Numbered from the stretch's first letter, positions 52,047 through 62,152 are shown. The stretch: DNA of 64,000 nucleotides from Microvirga alba (GCF_015694465.1 NZ_JADQDO010000009.1:62001-126000), one strand, 5' to 3'. Notes: a model not told the origin generated them from the letters alone. Made by a program: numbers and translations.

Positions 52047-53336
52047 TCAATGGGAATGCCGTTCCCTCACCGCATCAGCCGCCTGATAAGACCAATAGGT
52101 CAACTGGACCGCGGCACGTCCAAAGATCCCGCCATTCCAGGCAAGACCGAAGGGCTCGAAGAGCCTATAGCGATCACTCTCGCCGGTTATTCCTTCGGCA
52201 ATTACCGTTCCACCGATCGCTGTCGTGTTCATGCCGTGGCCGCCGAAGGCCGTGCAGAACCAGACTCCCGGCTGCAATTGCCCGATCTGCGGCATCAGAT
52301 GTCGCGCATAGGACATGAGACCGGACCACGCGACATCCACCTTCACGTCGGCCAGCTGCGGATAGGTCGTGACCATCTCGCGCCGTAGCAGCGCCGCGAT
52401 GTCCGCGGGGTCCGTTGTCCGCGTGGTGATGCGGCCGCCCCAGAGGATGCGGTTGCCCCCATCGACAAGACGGTAGTAGTCGCCTGCCCGGCGATCATCG
52501 AGGACTGCCGCCGACGTGCGGATGGCGCTGCGAACGACATCCGGCGCATGCTCTGTCAGCAGCACGTAGGTCGCGATCGGCAAATAGGACTTTTTCAGCG
52601 CAGGCAGAATGCCGTCGGTGTAGCCACCGGTCGTGAACAGAACCTCTTGAGCCTCAATCACGGCATCCTTGGTCTTCAGCGTTTTGCGCGGCCCATCGAG
52701 ACTGACCGATAGGACCGGCGAGTTCTCATGGATCGCAGCCCCGAGGCGAACGGCTTCGCGGGCGAGCGCACGGCCATAGTTCAGCGGATGGAAATGGAAC
52801 GCGCCCTCATCGACGACCGCTTCGTGATACTTGGGCGATGCGAACAGCTCCCTCGTCTCCGCTCGCGGCAGGTAACGAAGCTGAAGACCGAAGTCGCGTT
52901 CCTGCTTGTCGCGCGCGGCGCGCAAGGCGCCTTTCGAGTCGTAGCGCAAGGCCTTGGCAATCCCGGGGACAGGATGGGCTTCCGCAATGCCGAGATCCGC
53001 GATATGGCGGCGGACGATCTCGACGCCTTCCATCGACAACCGATAAAGCTCCTTGGCCTGGTCCGGCCCCACCCGACGCTCGATGGAGGCCAGGCCCGTG
53101 GCATAGCCGGGGGAGACAAAGCCACCATTGCGGCCCGACGCACCCCAGGCAACGCGCTGCGCCTCGAGAAGCACGACCGACCGTCCTGATCGGACCAGTT
53201 TCAACGCGGCCGTCAGGCCCGCGAGGCCGCCGCCGACGATGCATACATCCGCCTGAATCCGACCTGTCGCGCTCGAATAGGTCTCCGGCGTCGCAAGGGT
53301 TCGGCTGTAGTAGCAATCGATGTAGGAGGGGGCCAT
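52047..53336 (-). CDS. FAD-dependent amine/amino-acid oxidoreductase (DAO family)
   Basis: A 429-residue flavoenzyme. The FAD-binding motif DVCIVGGGLAGLTAALKL appears near residue 31, followed by VVLLEAQRVAWGASGRNGGFVSPGYATG, and the C-terminal part has WFCTAFGGHGMNTTAIGG. The AWGASGRNGGF stretch and GGHGMN are typical of the gamma-glutamylputrescine oxidase (PuuB) and related enzymes. I use ATG 53336 (MAPSYIDCYYSRTL). Putrescine degradation genes are not nearby, so the amine substrate is not known. Confidence 0.9.
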   Translation of the reverse strand: MAPSYIDCYYSRTLATPETYSSATGRIQADVCIVGGGLAGLTAALKLVRSGRSVVLLEAQRVAWGASGRNGGFVSPGYATGLASIERRVGPDQAKELYRLSMEGVEIVRRHIADLGIAEAHPVPGIAKALRYDSKGALRAARDKQERDFGLQLRYLPRAETRELFASPKYHEAVVDEGAFHFHPLNYGRALAREAVRLGAAIHENSPVLSVSLDGPRKTLKTKDAVIEAQEVLFTTGGYTDGILPALKKSYLPIATYVLLTEHAPDVVRSAIRTSAAVLDDRRAGDYYRLVDGGNRILWGGRITTRTTDPADIAALLRREMVTTYPQLADVKVDVAWSGLMSYARHLMPQIGQLQPGVWFCTAFGGHGMNTTAIGGTVIAEGITGESDRYRLFEPFGLAWNGGIFGRAAVQLTYWSYQAADAVRERHSH

Positions 53337-53388
53337 GATCTCGGGTTCAGTGCTTGGTTGAAAGAGCGGATTGCTCGAAGCCGGATCG

Positions 53389-55506
53389 TCACGTGGCCTG
53401 AAGCGACCCGAGGTTAGCACGGCACCGTTCAAGATAAACACGAAACAACATATCGTCAGGCGCGATTGCGACTAATTTTTCGAGCAGCTCCGATGCGGAG
53501 TGCCAGTCACCGGTCTCGCAGTTTGCGCAAACCGCCTTCCAGATGTCCAAGGTGTCGACGCGCTCCGGGAATGGCGCGACCTCAGGCTCATCGGGACGGA
53601 CGGAGCCGAGAAGCTCGTAAAGCGCCATGGGATGATGCGCGCCTTCCGGCACGGTCCGGTCAACGAAGCGGAAGAGATAATCCTTGCCCGCCGCCGCGCA
53701 CACATCCTCGCTGACGAGGATTGTCGTGCCGTATCGCTTGTTCAGTTTTTCGAGACGCGAGGCCATGTTCACGGTGTGGCCGAGCACCGTATAGTTGACC
53801 CGGTCGGCCGAGCCGACATTGCCGACGACGGCGTCGCCCGTGTGCATGCCGAAACGGGTCCGCATCGGTGATCCGTCCTCGGCCATGAATTCCGCGTTGA
53901 GACGGTCGAGACGGCGTGATGCCCGCAATGCGCCGAGGCAGGCGATCGCGACATAATCCTCCCGCTCGTCGGGCGCATTCCAGAACGCCATGATGCTGTC
54001 GCCGATATATTTGTCGATCGTCGCGCCGGAGCGAACAAGCTCGCTTCCGAGCTCACTGAAATAACGCGAGGTCTTGGCCATGACCTCTTCGGGATCAAGC
54101 CCCTCCGCCATGGTGGTGAAACCGGCGACATCGGAAAAAAGCACCGTGACAGGCTGGCGCTTGCCGCCGAGATCGGAAGAAAACTTGCGTCCGATGATGC
54201 GGCGCACGAGGGCATTCGGCACGTAGCGCATGAAATTGCTCAAGGCGATTTCCAGCGTGTCGATGGCTCCGGACAATTCCTGCACCTCGACGACGCGGGA
54301 TTGCGCTCTGCGCGCATGCCCGAACTCGAACTTCATGATGCGGCGGATGTCCTCGGTCGCATTCCTCAGCGGCAACGCCAAGCGCCGGGAGGCGAAGAGA
54401 ACGATCAGGAGCGCGAGCAGAACCGAAGCGGCGCTGATGATGAGCAGCCCGGAGCGGATCTGCTGCACCGGGCCCACCATGGTCTCGTAGGGTATGGCAA
54501 GGCCGACGAACAGATTATCGATGCCCTCCCCGACCCGCTCAGTCCGACCAAAATACTCGTCGCCACCAACCGAGAAAGACACGCTGCGCCCTTGGTTGTC
54601 CTGATTTTGCTGGAAGGCTCGAAACATCCCGCTGAGCAGAGGCGAACCGGTATCGTCAACCGTCAGAAATTTTCCCTCCTGCGCGGCTTGCCGTTCAGAA
54701 CGGTAAGTTCCCCCACGCGGATGGGCGATCAAAACGCCGGATTTGTCGAACACGAGCAGTTCGAGTTCCGGCGGGATACGCAACTTGTCGAGATAGAAAT
54801 CCAGACTTGCAAGGGTCATGTCGATGCCGAAGACCGCACCCGCTTTCAGCCTCGCCTGGCGCGCCAGCGTGATGCCGACCTCGGGCACATTGGCGAAACG
54901 GTAGGGGGGCGTCACGATCATTCCGGAGCTGGACAGGCTCGGGCCATACCAGGGACGTCTGCGCGGATCGAACGTTGTCGGCCGGGGCGGAACGCGGCGC
55001 AATACCTGGCCGTTCTCGTCCGTCACGATCCACCGCGCCGTGTGCCCCGCCTCACCATCCTCGACGATCATGAAGGCGAAGGCAGCGCGGTCGATGTCCG
55101 TGCCGATTTCCACGGGCCATTTGCCGTTCAGGCTTTGAATCACCACGTGGCTTCCGTCGCCTCGTCCGACGAACAGCCCCATGGCCGCGGGGAGGACGCG
55201 ATCCAGGTCTTTGAGCACGGAGGTCAGGAGCTTGGCGAGCTGTTCCGACGGCAGCTCGGGATCGATGGTCAGGGACGCGGTATCCAGAACCGATCCGGCG
55301 ATGCGCATGCTGCCGGCGATTTCGTCCCGAACACTGTTCGTGATGCGCTGGAAGTCGTCCTCGGCATCCCGAACGGTGAGCTTTGTCAGTTGGTGATGAT
55401 TGAACCCGATCAGGGCCCCGGAAATCGCCAGCACGATGAGCGTGAAGACGAGCGCGACGACCGCCTGCAGCGACCACAGGAAAGATTTCGGCCCTGCATG
55501 TTGCAT
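53389..55506 (-). CDS. Membrane-bound adenylate/guanylate cyclase with extracytoplasmic sensor
   Basis: A 705-residue receptor cyclase. It has an N-terminal membrane helix (AVVALVFTLIVLAISGALIGF), a large periplasmic dCache-like domain (residues about 40-345) with RRRPWYGP and GIDMTLASLDFYL, a second membrane helix (LLIISAASVLLALLIVLFAS), a HAMP region, and a class III cyclase domain from about 455 to 640. Both metal aspartates are present (LFSDVAGFTTMAEG and KYIGDSIMAFWNAP). A C-terminal helical tail follows. It should make cAMP or cGMP in response to an external small molecule. Monocistronic. Confidence 0.92.
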   Translation of the reverse strand: MQHAGPKSFLWSLQAVVALVFTLIVLAISGALIGFNHHQLTKLTVRDAEDDFQRITNSVRDEIAGSMRIAGSVLDTASLTIDPELPSEQLAKLLTSVLKDLDRVLPAAMGLFVGRGDGSHVVIQSLNGKWPVEIGTDIDRAAFAFMIVEDGEAGHTARWIVTDENGQVLRRVPPRPTTFDPRRRPWYGPSLSSSGMIVTPPYRFANVPEVGITLARQARLKAGAVFGIDMTLASLDFYLDKLRIPPELELLVFDKSGVLIAHPRGGTYRSERQAAQEGKFLTVDDTGSPLLSGMFRAFQQNQDNQGRSVSFSVGGDEYFGRTERVGEGIDNLFVGLAIPYETMVGPVQQIRSGLLIISAASVLLALLIVLFASRRLALPLRNATEDIRRIMKFEFGHARRAQSRVVEVQELSGAIDTLEIALSNFMRYVPNALVRRIIGRKFSSDLGGKRQPVTVLFSDVAGFTTMAEGLDPEEVMAKTSRYFSELGSELVRSGATIDKYIGDSIMAFWNAPDEREDYVAIACLGALRASRRLDRLNAEFMAEDGSPMRTRFGMHTGDAVVGNVGSADRVNYTVLGHTVNMASRLEKLNKRYGTTILVSEDVCAAAGKDYLFRFVDRTVPEGAHHPMALYELLGSVRPDEPEVAPFPERVDTLDIWKAVCANCETGDWHSASELLEKLVAIAPDDMLFRVYLERCRANLGSLQAT

Positions 55507-55622
55507 TACCCTTCATCCATCCGATGGCATTTCACATTTCTTGGCCGGACCGGCTGGCCAACTCACCAATATCACGCAAACGCCACCTTACGGAAGGGAC
55601 GTTCAGGATTGTTTGCCTTGGC

Positions 55623-56129
55623 TCAAGGCCCGTGCCCGGGGAATTCCGAAGCGTCGAGATAAATGCGGACAAGCGATTCGCAGCCCTCGCGGTCGGCGTC
55701 ATCGAACCGGGAAGGGTTCGGACTGTCGAGGTCGAGAACACCCAGAACTCTCCCGTGCTTGATCAGCGGGACCACCAGTTCGGAGCGGGATGCGCTATCG
55801 CAGGCGATATGACCCGGAAATTCATGGACATCGGGCACCACGACGGAGGCCTTGCGCTCGACCGCCGTACCGCACACGCCCCGCCCGACCGGAATACGGA
55901 CACAGGCCACTTTGCCCTGGAACGGCCCCAACACGAGTTCCGGACCGCGCAGGAAGTAGAACCCCGCCCAGTTCAGGTCGGGCAGCAGGCCATAGAGTAA
56001 CGCCGACATGTTGGCGGCGTTGGCGATGGCATCGGGCTCACCATCCAGCAGCCCCGAAAGCTGCTGGGCGAGAGAAGCATAGACGTCCCGCTTGTTGCCG
56101 GACGTGGGAAGGGCGGTGGCTGTAAACAT
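55623..56129 (-). CDS. msrC: Free methionine-(R)-sulfoxide reductase (GAF domain)
   Basis: A 168-residue GAF protein that reduces free Met-R-sulfoxide. The three conserved cysteines are present: Cys76 (KVACVRIP), Cys86 (GRGVCGTA) and Cys110 (GHIACDS), in the order known for fRMsr. The GAF core NWAGFYFLRGPELVLGPFQGK and LDLDSPNPSRF are typical. Divergent from the FNR-type regulator, 169 bases apart. Confidence 0.9.
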   Translation of the reverse strand: MFTATALPTSGNKRDVYASLAQQLSGLLDGEPDAIANAANMSALLYGLLPDLNWAGFYFLRGPELVLGPFQGKVACVRIPVGRGVCGTAVERKASVVVPDVHEFPGHIACDSASRSELVVPLIKHGRVLGVLDLDSPNPSRFDDADREGCESLVRIYLDASEFPGHGP

Positions 56130-56298
56130 TCCCTTGATTTATGAAGCCTTCGGGGCCTTGTCCAGCAGAGGGCCACGAGCGCGCGGCCCGTCCGAGCCTC
56201 CCGCGGCACCTGCGATCATTTGTGCCAAGACAGGCGCGCACAAATATCGGAAAAGATACCTGTTCTTCCGTTCTGATTCCTGTGTGTCCGGCTGCTCC

Positions 56299-57015
56299 AT
56301 GTCCTCTTTCTACCGTCCTCCCTGCAATGCCTGCCTCAACTGCGATGTCAGGCGCAAAGCGGTCTGTTCCGCGCTCAAGGATGACGAGGTCAGCGAACTC
56401 GAGCGCACCATGAGCTTCGTGAAGCTGGAAGCGAACCAGATGCTGCTCGAGGAGGGGGAGCCGCGCCGCCGGGTCTACAGCCTTACCTCCGGCATGCTGC
56501 GTCTGTCGCTTGCCCTTCCCGATGGCCGGCGCCAGATCACGGGCTTCCTGATGCCCGGCGACTTTCTCGGGCTTGCCGATGACGACACCTACGCCCAGAC
56601 GGCCGAAGCGGTCATACCGTCCGGCCTCTGCTCCTTCTCCGTACGCGACATGGACCATCTGACGGATCGCTTCTCGCATCTGAAGGATCGGCTGCATCTG
56701 ATGACACGGGCAGCACTCCGCCAGGCGCGGGAAACGCAGATGATCCTCGGGCGCCTTGCGCCATCGGAAAAGGTCGCCTCGTTCCTGCTCATCATGTCGA
56801 GCCGGGCCGCCGAGCACGGAATGCCGGAAAGCCCGGTGCATCTGCCGATGACCCGGACCGATATTGCGGATTATCTCGGCCTGACGATCGAAACCGTCAG
56901 CCGCACCTTCACGAAATTGAAGACGCAAGGGCTGATCCGCCTGCCCGATCCGCACTCGGTCGAGATTGCCGACAAGGGACGCCTCTCCGCTGTTGCCGGC
57001 ATCATGATTCACTGA
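56299..57015 (+). CDS. FNR-type oxygen-responsive transcriptional regulator
   Basis: A 238-residue CRP/FNR regulator. Its N-terminal cysteines Cys9, Cys12, Cys15 and Cys23 (CNACLNCDVRRKAVC) and an internal Cys111 fit a 4Fe-4S cluster sensor of the FnrL/FnrN type. The cyclic-nucleotide-like fold follows, and the recognition helix TIETVSRTFTKLK has the Glu-Ser-Arg set that reads TTGAT half-sites. I use ATG 56299; a longer frame reaching 56092 lies in the divergent gap. It is convergent with cydC (14-base overlap). A perfect box for it lies between cydD and cydA. Confidence 0.92.
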   Translation: MSSFYRPPCNACLNCDVRRKAVCSALKDDEVSELERTMSFVKLEANQMLLEEGEPRRRVYSLTSGMLRLSLALPDGRRQITGFLMPGDFLGLADDDTYAQTAEAVIPSGLCSFSVRDMDHLTDRFSHLKDRLHLMTRAALRQARETQMILGRLAPSEKVASFLLIMSSRAAEHGMPESPVHLPMTRTDIADYLGLTIETVSRTFTKLKTQGLIRLPDPHSVEIADKGRLSAVAGIMIH

Positions 57016-58666
57016 GCGCCAAGCGCCCCGCCTCCAACCGATAGACCCGGTCGACCATGCCGGGGGCGAGCCCTGCATGGGTCGCGAGCAGCACGGTCCT
57101 GCCACCCGTCGCAACTGACAGGTCCGACATGAAATCCCGCTCCGTCTCGGGATCGAGACCGCTCGTCGGCTCATCCAGGGCAATAACGCTTGCGGACGAG
57201 AGAAGAACCCGCGCGAGGCAAAGACGGCGCGCCTGCCCGGCGGACAATGTGCGGCCCGCCTCGCCGAGCCAGGTATCGAGCCCCTCGGGCAATCCACGCA
57301 CGAAGGCATCGAGCCGCGCCGCTGTGAGCGCACGCCAGCACTCCGGCGTGTCCGCATCCGGCTTTCCGATCAAAAGATTGTCGCGGATGGTGCCCAGGAA
57401 GACGGGCGTATCCTGGCTGAGAAGCGCAACACGGCGATGCAGCTCGTCCTGCGCGACGTCGGCGATGTTCTCTCCCGCGACGCGCACCGTTCCGGCTTTG
57501 GTGTCTGCGAGCCGCAACAGGAGACTAAGGATCGTCGACTTGCCGCTCCCGCTCGAACCGATGAGGGCTATGCGTTCGCCAGACGCCACATGAAGACTCA
57601 GATCTTCGAGCACTGGACGGCGAGGATCGTAACCGAAGCACACATTCTCGAAAGAGACGCTGTTGCCGCACGGCAGAGGCAGCGGATTGGCGACATCCTG
57701 CACGGCAGGCGCTGTCGCGGACAACGCTTTCACCCGACGCGCTGCGGCCTGCGCCGCGCCCAATCGACCGGCGCTTCTGACGATGGACAGGGCGATTTCG
57801 AAACTTCCGAGCGACGCCAGCAACAAGCCCACCAGCACGGGACCGTCGAGCGATCCGGCGTGGTGGGCCTCAAGACCGATCCAGAGTAGACCGACAAGGG
57901 TCACTCCCGCCAAGGCCTGCACGAGCGCGTTGCCGAGAGCGCCGATGGTCGCTTGCCGCGTCCTCGCGCGCTGGAGCCGCGCGCTTGCGGCCGTGAAACC
58001 CTCCCGCGCCCAACCGGTGGCGCCGAGCGCACGCAGATCTGTGTGGCCTTCGATACCGTCGAGCACCGCCATGCGCAGATCGGCGGACGCTGCCATCGCG
58101 GTTTCGCCGGGAGTTCGGGCCGCAACGATCAGAACAGCAGGCAGCCCCAGGGCTGCGCCGAAAAATCCGAGTCCGTAAACAAGGCCAGCCCCTGGCAGGC
58201 ACCATGCGAGCACGACGATCATCGCGGCACCGACCGCCAGTGCCGTCGCGATAGGTCCGAGGGCGGAGAGAAAAACCGTGTCGAGCGCATCGATATCGGC
58301 AGTGAGGCGCGAGACGAGATCGCCACGCCGCCATGTTCTTCCATCCAGGGGAACACGCGGAATCAGCCGGCGGAACTGCCAGCCACGCAAATCCGCGAGA
58401 AGACGCAAGGTCGCGTCATGCCCCACAAGCTTTTCACCGTAGCGCGAAACGATGCGCACAAAGGACAAGCCCCGCACCAGAGCCGAGGGGCCGAAGAGAT
58501 TGAACGCGACGCCTGCACTGGTGAGCGCCGCGCCGGTCAGAAACCAACCCGACACGCCGAGCAAGCCCGCTCCGGCTGCAAGTGTCACGACGGCCAATCC
58601 CAACGCCATCAGAAACGCGCCGCCACGGCGAACGAAGAACGGTGCGAAGGAGAGAAGCGCTTTCAT
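57002..58666 (-). CDS. cydC: Thiol reductant ABC exporter subunit CydC
   Basis: One half of the CydDC heterodimeric ABC exporter of glutathione/cysteine needed for cytochrome bd assembly. The N-terminal 300 residues hold six membrane helices (LMALGLAVVTLAAGAGLLGVSGWFLTGAAL and others). The ATPase part has Walker A GSSGSGKST, signature LSAGQARRLCLARVLL and Walker B VIALDEPTSGLD. The 554 residues are the family size. It overlaps cydD by 4 bases, and its 3' end overlaps that of the FNR gene. Confidence 0.93.
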   Translation of the reverse strand: MKALLSFAPFFVRRGGAFLMALGLAVVTLAAGAGLLGVSGWFLTGAALTSAGVAFNLFGPSALVRGLSFVRIVSRYGEKLVGHDATLRLLADLRGWQFRRLIPRVPLDGRTWRRGDLVSRLTADIDALDTVFLSALGPIATALAVGAAMIVVLAWCLPGAGLVYGLGFFGAALGLPAVLIVAARTPGETAMAASADLRMAVLDGIEGHTDLRALGATGWAREGFTAASARLQRARTRQATIGALGNALVQALAGVTLVGLLWIGLEAHHAGSLDGPVLVGLLLASLGSFEIALSIVRSAGRLGAAQAAARRVKALSATAPAVQDVANPLPLPCGNSVSFENVCFGYDPRRPVLEDLSLHVASGERIALIGSSGSGKSTILSLLLRLADTKAGTVRVAGENIADVAQDELHRRVALLSQDTPVFLGTIRDNLLIGKPDADTPECWRALTAARLDAFVRGLPEGLDTWLGEAGRTLSAGQARRLCLARVLLSSASVIALDEPTSGLDPETERDFMSDLSVATGGRTVLLATHAGLAPGMVDRVYRLEAGRLALSES

Positions 58667-60417
58667 GCGGCGTCCTTCCGCGCGGTGGATCTTACCGGAA
58701 CGACTTTTCCGTGAACGATGCGGAAGACGCGATCCATCGCGGATGCGACCTTCAAGGAGTGCGTCGCGACGATCAGCGTGCGTCCCGCAGCGAATTCGCG
58801 GATCGCCGTGATGACGCGCGCTTCCGTCGTCGCATCGAGATGCGCTGTCGGCTCATCGAGCAGAAGCAGACCGGGATCGCGCAGGAAGATGCGCGCCAGG
58901 GCGACTCGATGCGCCTCGCCGCCGGATAGTCCCACGCCGCCATCGCCGATCACGGTTTCGAGGCCATGCTCCAGCACATTCGCAAAGACCGAGACCTGCG
59001 CTTTCTCGGCAGCGGCGCGAACCTCATCATCCGATGCGTCGCGGCGCCCAAGGCGGATGTTGTCGGCGATGGAGCCCTGAAACAGGCGCGGCCGTTGACC
59101 GAGAAAGGCGACGCGACTTCGGAGATCAGACTCATCGAGATCGCGCAGATCCCATGCACCTAATTTGATATCGCCGTCGCAGGTGCGCAGGCGTGCGATC
59201 GCTTCGAGCAGGGTCGATTTGCCGATACCGCTTTCGCCGAGGATCGCGACATGCTCGCCGGGTGCAATCGTGAAACCTGCCTCGTCAAGCACGAGGCTTC
59301 GGCCGTCCGGCGTCTTCACCGTGAGATCGTTGACCGTGAGCGGCATCGCCGCCGCAGCCCCCCCACTGGGAACGGCAACGGCCGGCGCTTCTAATGTTGT
59401 GAGGTCCGGCAGGGTTTCGAATAAGACCGCCATTTCCGCAATGGCCGCCTTAGCCGCCGCGCGATCGTGATAATGCACCGCGAGCTGGCGCAGGGGGGAA
59501 TAGACTTCAGGCGCCATGAGCAGGCAGAACAGGCCAGCCTGCAAGGTCAGCGCGGTCGACCGAAAATCGATGAGGCCGAGATAGGTCAGGCCCACATAGA
59601 GCGCGACGCCTGCGACGCCGAGGGCTGCGAAGAATTCCAGCACCGCCGAGGACAGGAACGCCACTTTCAAAACGCCGAGCGTCCGCCGCCGCAATTCATC
59701 GCTGGCCGCCTCAACCCGCGCAGCCTCGGCTTCGGCCCGACCGAAGAGTTTCAGCGTCACGATGCCGCGAAGCCGGTCCGCGAACAGGCCCGACAGACGG
59801 GCCATGGCCTGGACATGGTTGCGGCTCGCGGCCTCCGCGCCCCAGCCGACCAGGGCCATGAAGACCGGAATCAAGGGAGCGGTGACCAGAAAGAGAAGCC
59901 CGACCACCGGTTCGACCGGCAGCACCGTGATGGCGAAAGCGAGCGGCAGGATTGCTGCGGCGACCAGCGCCGGCATGTAGCGGGCAAAAAAGCCTTCCAG
60001 TGCCTCGACCTGATCGACGATCATGTTGGCCAGGGCCCCCGAGGAGCGCGACGCCGTCCAGGTCGGATCCTCGCCGACGAGGCGTCCGAAAAGTGCCTTC
60101 CGCAGCTTGGACTTGACGGCCTCCGCAGCGCGGACGCCCGCGCGCTCCCCGGCAAACGCCAGCAGCGAGCGCGCGCCGATGAGGCCCGCGATTGCCAAAA
60201 TCGACGGCAGCAAGGCGTCGCGCGCCTCGCCCCCGACAATCGCGCCATGCAGCACATGGGCGAGCAGATAGGCCTGGACGACCAGAAGCGCGCCGGAGAT
60301 CAGGGGTGCGGCAACGGAGACGGCCGCAAGGACGCGAACAAGCCGCCACAGCCCCATCATCCAGCGGGCCTGAGCCCGATCCCGATCGCCGGAGCCCTTT
60401 GCGGCGGCGGTTTCCAT
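58663..60417 (-). CDS. cydD: Thiol reductant ABC exporter subunit CydD
   Basis: Partner of CydC. It has six membrane helices in the first 320 residues, then an ATPase with Walker A GESGIGKST, signature LSGGEAHRVALARI and Walker B LLLLDEPTAHLD. It starts at ATG 60417 (METAAAKGSGDRD) and has 584 residues. First gene of the minus-strand cydDC operon; divergent from cydA with the FNR box 58 bases upstream of this start. Confidence 0.94.
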   Translation of the reverse strand: METAAAKGSGDRDRAQARWMMGLWRLVRVLAAVSVAAPLISGALLVVQAYLLAHVLHGAIVGGEARDALLPSILAIAGLIGARSLLAFAGERAGVRAAEAVKSKLRKALFGRLVGEDPTWTASRSSGALANMIVDQVEALEGFFARYMPALVAAAILPLAFAITVLPVEPVVGLLFLVTAPLIPVFMALVGWGAEAASRNHVQAMARLSGLFADRLRGIVTLKLFGRAEAEAARVEAASDELRRRTLGVLKVAFLSSAVLEFFAALGVAGVALYVGLTYLGLIDFRSTALTLQAGLFCLLMAPEVYSPLRQLAVHYHDRAAAKAAIAEMAVLFETLPDLTTLEAPAVAVPSGGAAAAMPLTVNDLTVKTPDGRSLVLDEAGFTIAPGEHVAILGESGIGKSTLLEAIARLRTCDGDIKLGAWDLRDLDESDLRSRVAFLGQRPRLFQGSIADNIRLGRRDASDDEVRAAAEKAQVSVFANVLEHGLETVIGDGGVGLSGGEAHRVALARIFLRDPGLLLLDEPTAHLDATTEARVITAIREFAAGRTLIVATHSLKVASAMDRVFRIVHGKVVPVRSTARKDAA

Positions 60418-60474
60418 GCCTCTACACCCTTACAATTAGAACTCTATTTAGGGCGTGAAGAGACGATTTCCGCA

Positions 60475-60488
60475 TTGATTGCGATCAA
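60475..60488. promoter_or_regulatory. FNR box between cydD and cydA
   Basis: TTGATTGCGATCAA is a perfect match to TTGATNNNNATCAA. It lies 58 bases from the cydD start and about 75 from the cydA start, so it may activate both divergent operons. Confidence 0.85.
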
Positions 60489-60562
60489 AGCGGGATGTGG
60501 AAGCGTGGCGTATGTCCTCTCGCGAGCCGGCTCGGCGCCGGTTTCGAACAAGGCGACCGATC

Positions 60563-62152
60563 ATGATCGATTTCACAGTCGTGGACCTGTCGAGGCTGCA
60601 ATTCGCGGCGACGGCCATGTACCATTTCCTCTTCGTGCCCCTGACGCTCGGATTATCCTTCCTGATGGCCATCATGGAAAGCGTCTATGTGATGACCGGC
60701 CGCGAGGTCTGGCGACGCATGACCCTGTTCTGGGGTACCTGCTTCGGCATCAACTTCGCCATGGGGGTCGCCACCGGCATCGTGATGGAATTCCAGTTCG
60801 GCACGAACTGGGCCTATTACAGCCACTACGTCGGAGACGTGTTCGGCGCTCCGCTCGCCATCGAGGGCCTGATGGCTTTCTTCCTCGAGGCGACGTTCAT
60901 CGGCCTGTTCTTCTTCGGTTGGGATCGCCTGTCGAAAGTCAGCCACCTCGCGGTGACATGGCTCGTGGCGATCGGCGCGAATTTCTCGGCACTGTGGATC
61001 CTCATCGCCAATGGCTGGATGCAGAACCCGGTCGGATCGATCTTCAATCCGCAAACCATGCGCATGGAAGTCGTCGACTTCACGGCGGTGCTGTTCAACC
61101 CCGTGGCGCAGGCAAAGTTCGTGCACACGGTCAGCGCGGGCTATGTCACGGGCGCGATGTTCATGATGTCGATTAGCGCCTATTACATGCTGCGGGGACG
61201 CCATCTCGACATCGCCCGACGCTCAATGGCGGTGGCCGCGAGCTTCGGCCTTGCGTCGGCGCTCTCGGTCGTCGTGCTCGGCGATGAGAGCGGATACGTC
61301 ACCACCGAGCATCAGAAGATGAAGCTCGCCGCCATGGAAGCCATGTGGCACACCGAGCCCGCTCCGGCAGGTTTCATGGCCTTCGCGGTTCCGAACGTGG
61401 AGAAGCGCGAAAACAGTTTTCAAGTTCAGATCCCCTACGCGCTCGGCCTCATCGCCACGCGTTCGTTGACACAGGAAGTGCCCGGCATCCTGCCGCTCGT
61501 CGATCATGCCAAGACGCGCATCAGAAACGGCGTTACCGCATACGAAGCGTTGCAGGCCGTCCGCGCGAACCCGCAGGATGAAGCAGCACGCAAGACCTTC
61601 AACGCCAACTGGCCCGATCTCGGATACTCGCTTCTTCTCAAGCGCTATCGCAATGACGTTGCACAGGCGACGGATGCGGAGATCGAGAAAGCCGCGTTCG
61701 ACACGGTACCGAACGTGCCCGTGCTGTTCTGGACATTCCGGCTCATGGTCGGCATCGGTTTCTACCTCATCGCCTTCTTCGGGCTCTGGTTCTGGCTCGT
61801 ATCCAAGCACAAGCTCGGTCAGAATCGCTTCCTGCTCTGGGTCGCGCTTTTCAGCCTGCCCTTGCCGTGGGTGGCCATCGAGGCCGGTTGGCTCCTTGCG
61901 GAATACGGCCGCCAGCCCTGGATCATCGAAGGCGTGTTGCCGACCTTCTACGCGGCTTCCGGCCTCACCCTCGTCGATCTCGCCATCAGTCTCGGCGTAT
62001 TCCTCGCGATCTACACCATTCTCGCGATCATCGAGCTGATCCTGATGGTCCGGGTCATCAAGAAGGGCCCGTCGGATCGGTCGGTTCTCGAAGACAACGT
62101 CGCCGGAGGCGCCTACGCGCCCGCGGCAGCGCCCGCCAACGCGAACCGCTGA
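60563..62152 (+). CDS. cydA: Cytochrome bd ubiquinol oxidase subunit I
   Basis: Catalytic subunit with haems b558, b595 and d. The 529-residue product has about nine helices. The haem ligand histidine in MYHFLFVPL, the GFQ-like loop reading VMEFQFGTNW, the His in KFVHTVSAGYVTGAMFM, and the GDESGYVTTEHQKMKLAAME segment are all present. I use ATG 60563 (MIDFTVVDLSRLQF). It is first in the order cydA-cydB-cydX-hemN, behind a perfect FNR box, which indicates expression at low oxygen. Confidence 0.96.
   Translation: MIDFTVVDLSRLQFAATAMYHFLFVPLTLGLSFLMAIMESVYVMTGREVWRRMTLFWGTCFGINFAMGVATGIVMEFQFGTNWAYYSHYVGDVFGAPLAIEGLMAFFLEATFIGLFFFGWDRLSKVSHLAVTWLVAIGANFSALWILIANGWMQNPVGSIFNPQTMRMEVVDFTAVLFNPVAQAKFVHTVSAGYVTGAMFMMSISAYYMLRGRHLDIARRSMAVAASFGLASALSVVVLGDESGYVTTEHQKMKLAAMEAMWHTEPAPAGFMAFAVPNVEKRENSFQVQIPYALGLIATRSLTQEVPGILPLVDHAKTRIRNGVTAYEALQAVRANPQDEAARKTFNANWPDLGYSLLLKRYRNDVAQATDAEIEKAAFDTVPNVPVLFWTFRLMVGIGFYLIAFFGLWFWLVSKHKLGQNRFLLWVALFSLPLPWVAIEAGWLLAEYGRQPWIIEGVLPTFYAASGLTLVDLAISLGVFLAIYTILAIIELILMVRVIKKGPSDRSVLEDNVAGGAYAPAAAPANANR

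Noticed and set aside
54301..55662. 453-codon plus-strand ORF opposite the cyclase gene
   Set aside because: Antisense shadow of a gene with clear catalytic motifs.
59467..61176. 569-codon plus-strand ORF crossing cydD, the FNR box and cydA
   Set aside because: Overlaps two certain genes in other frames and the regulatory gap; no family features.
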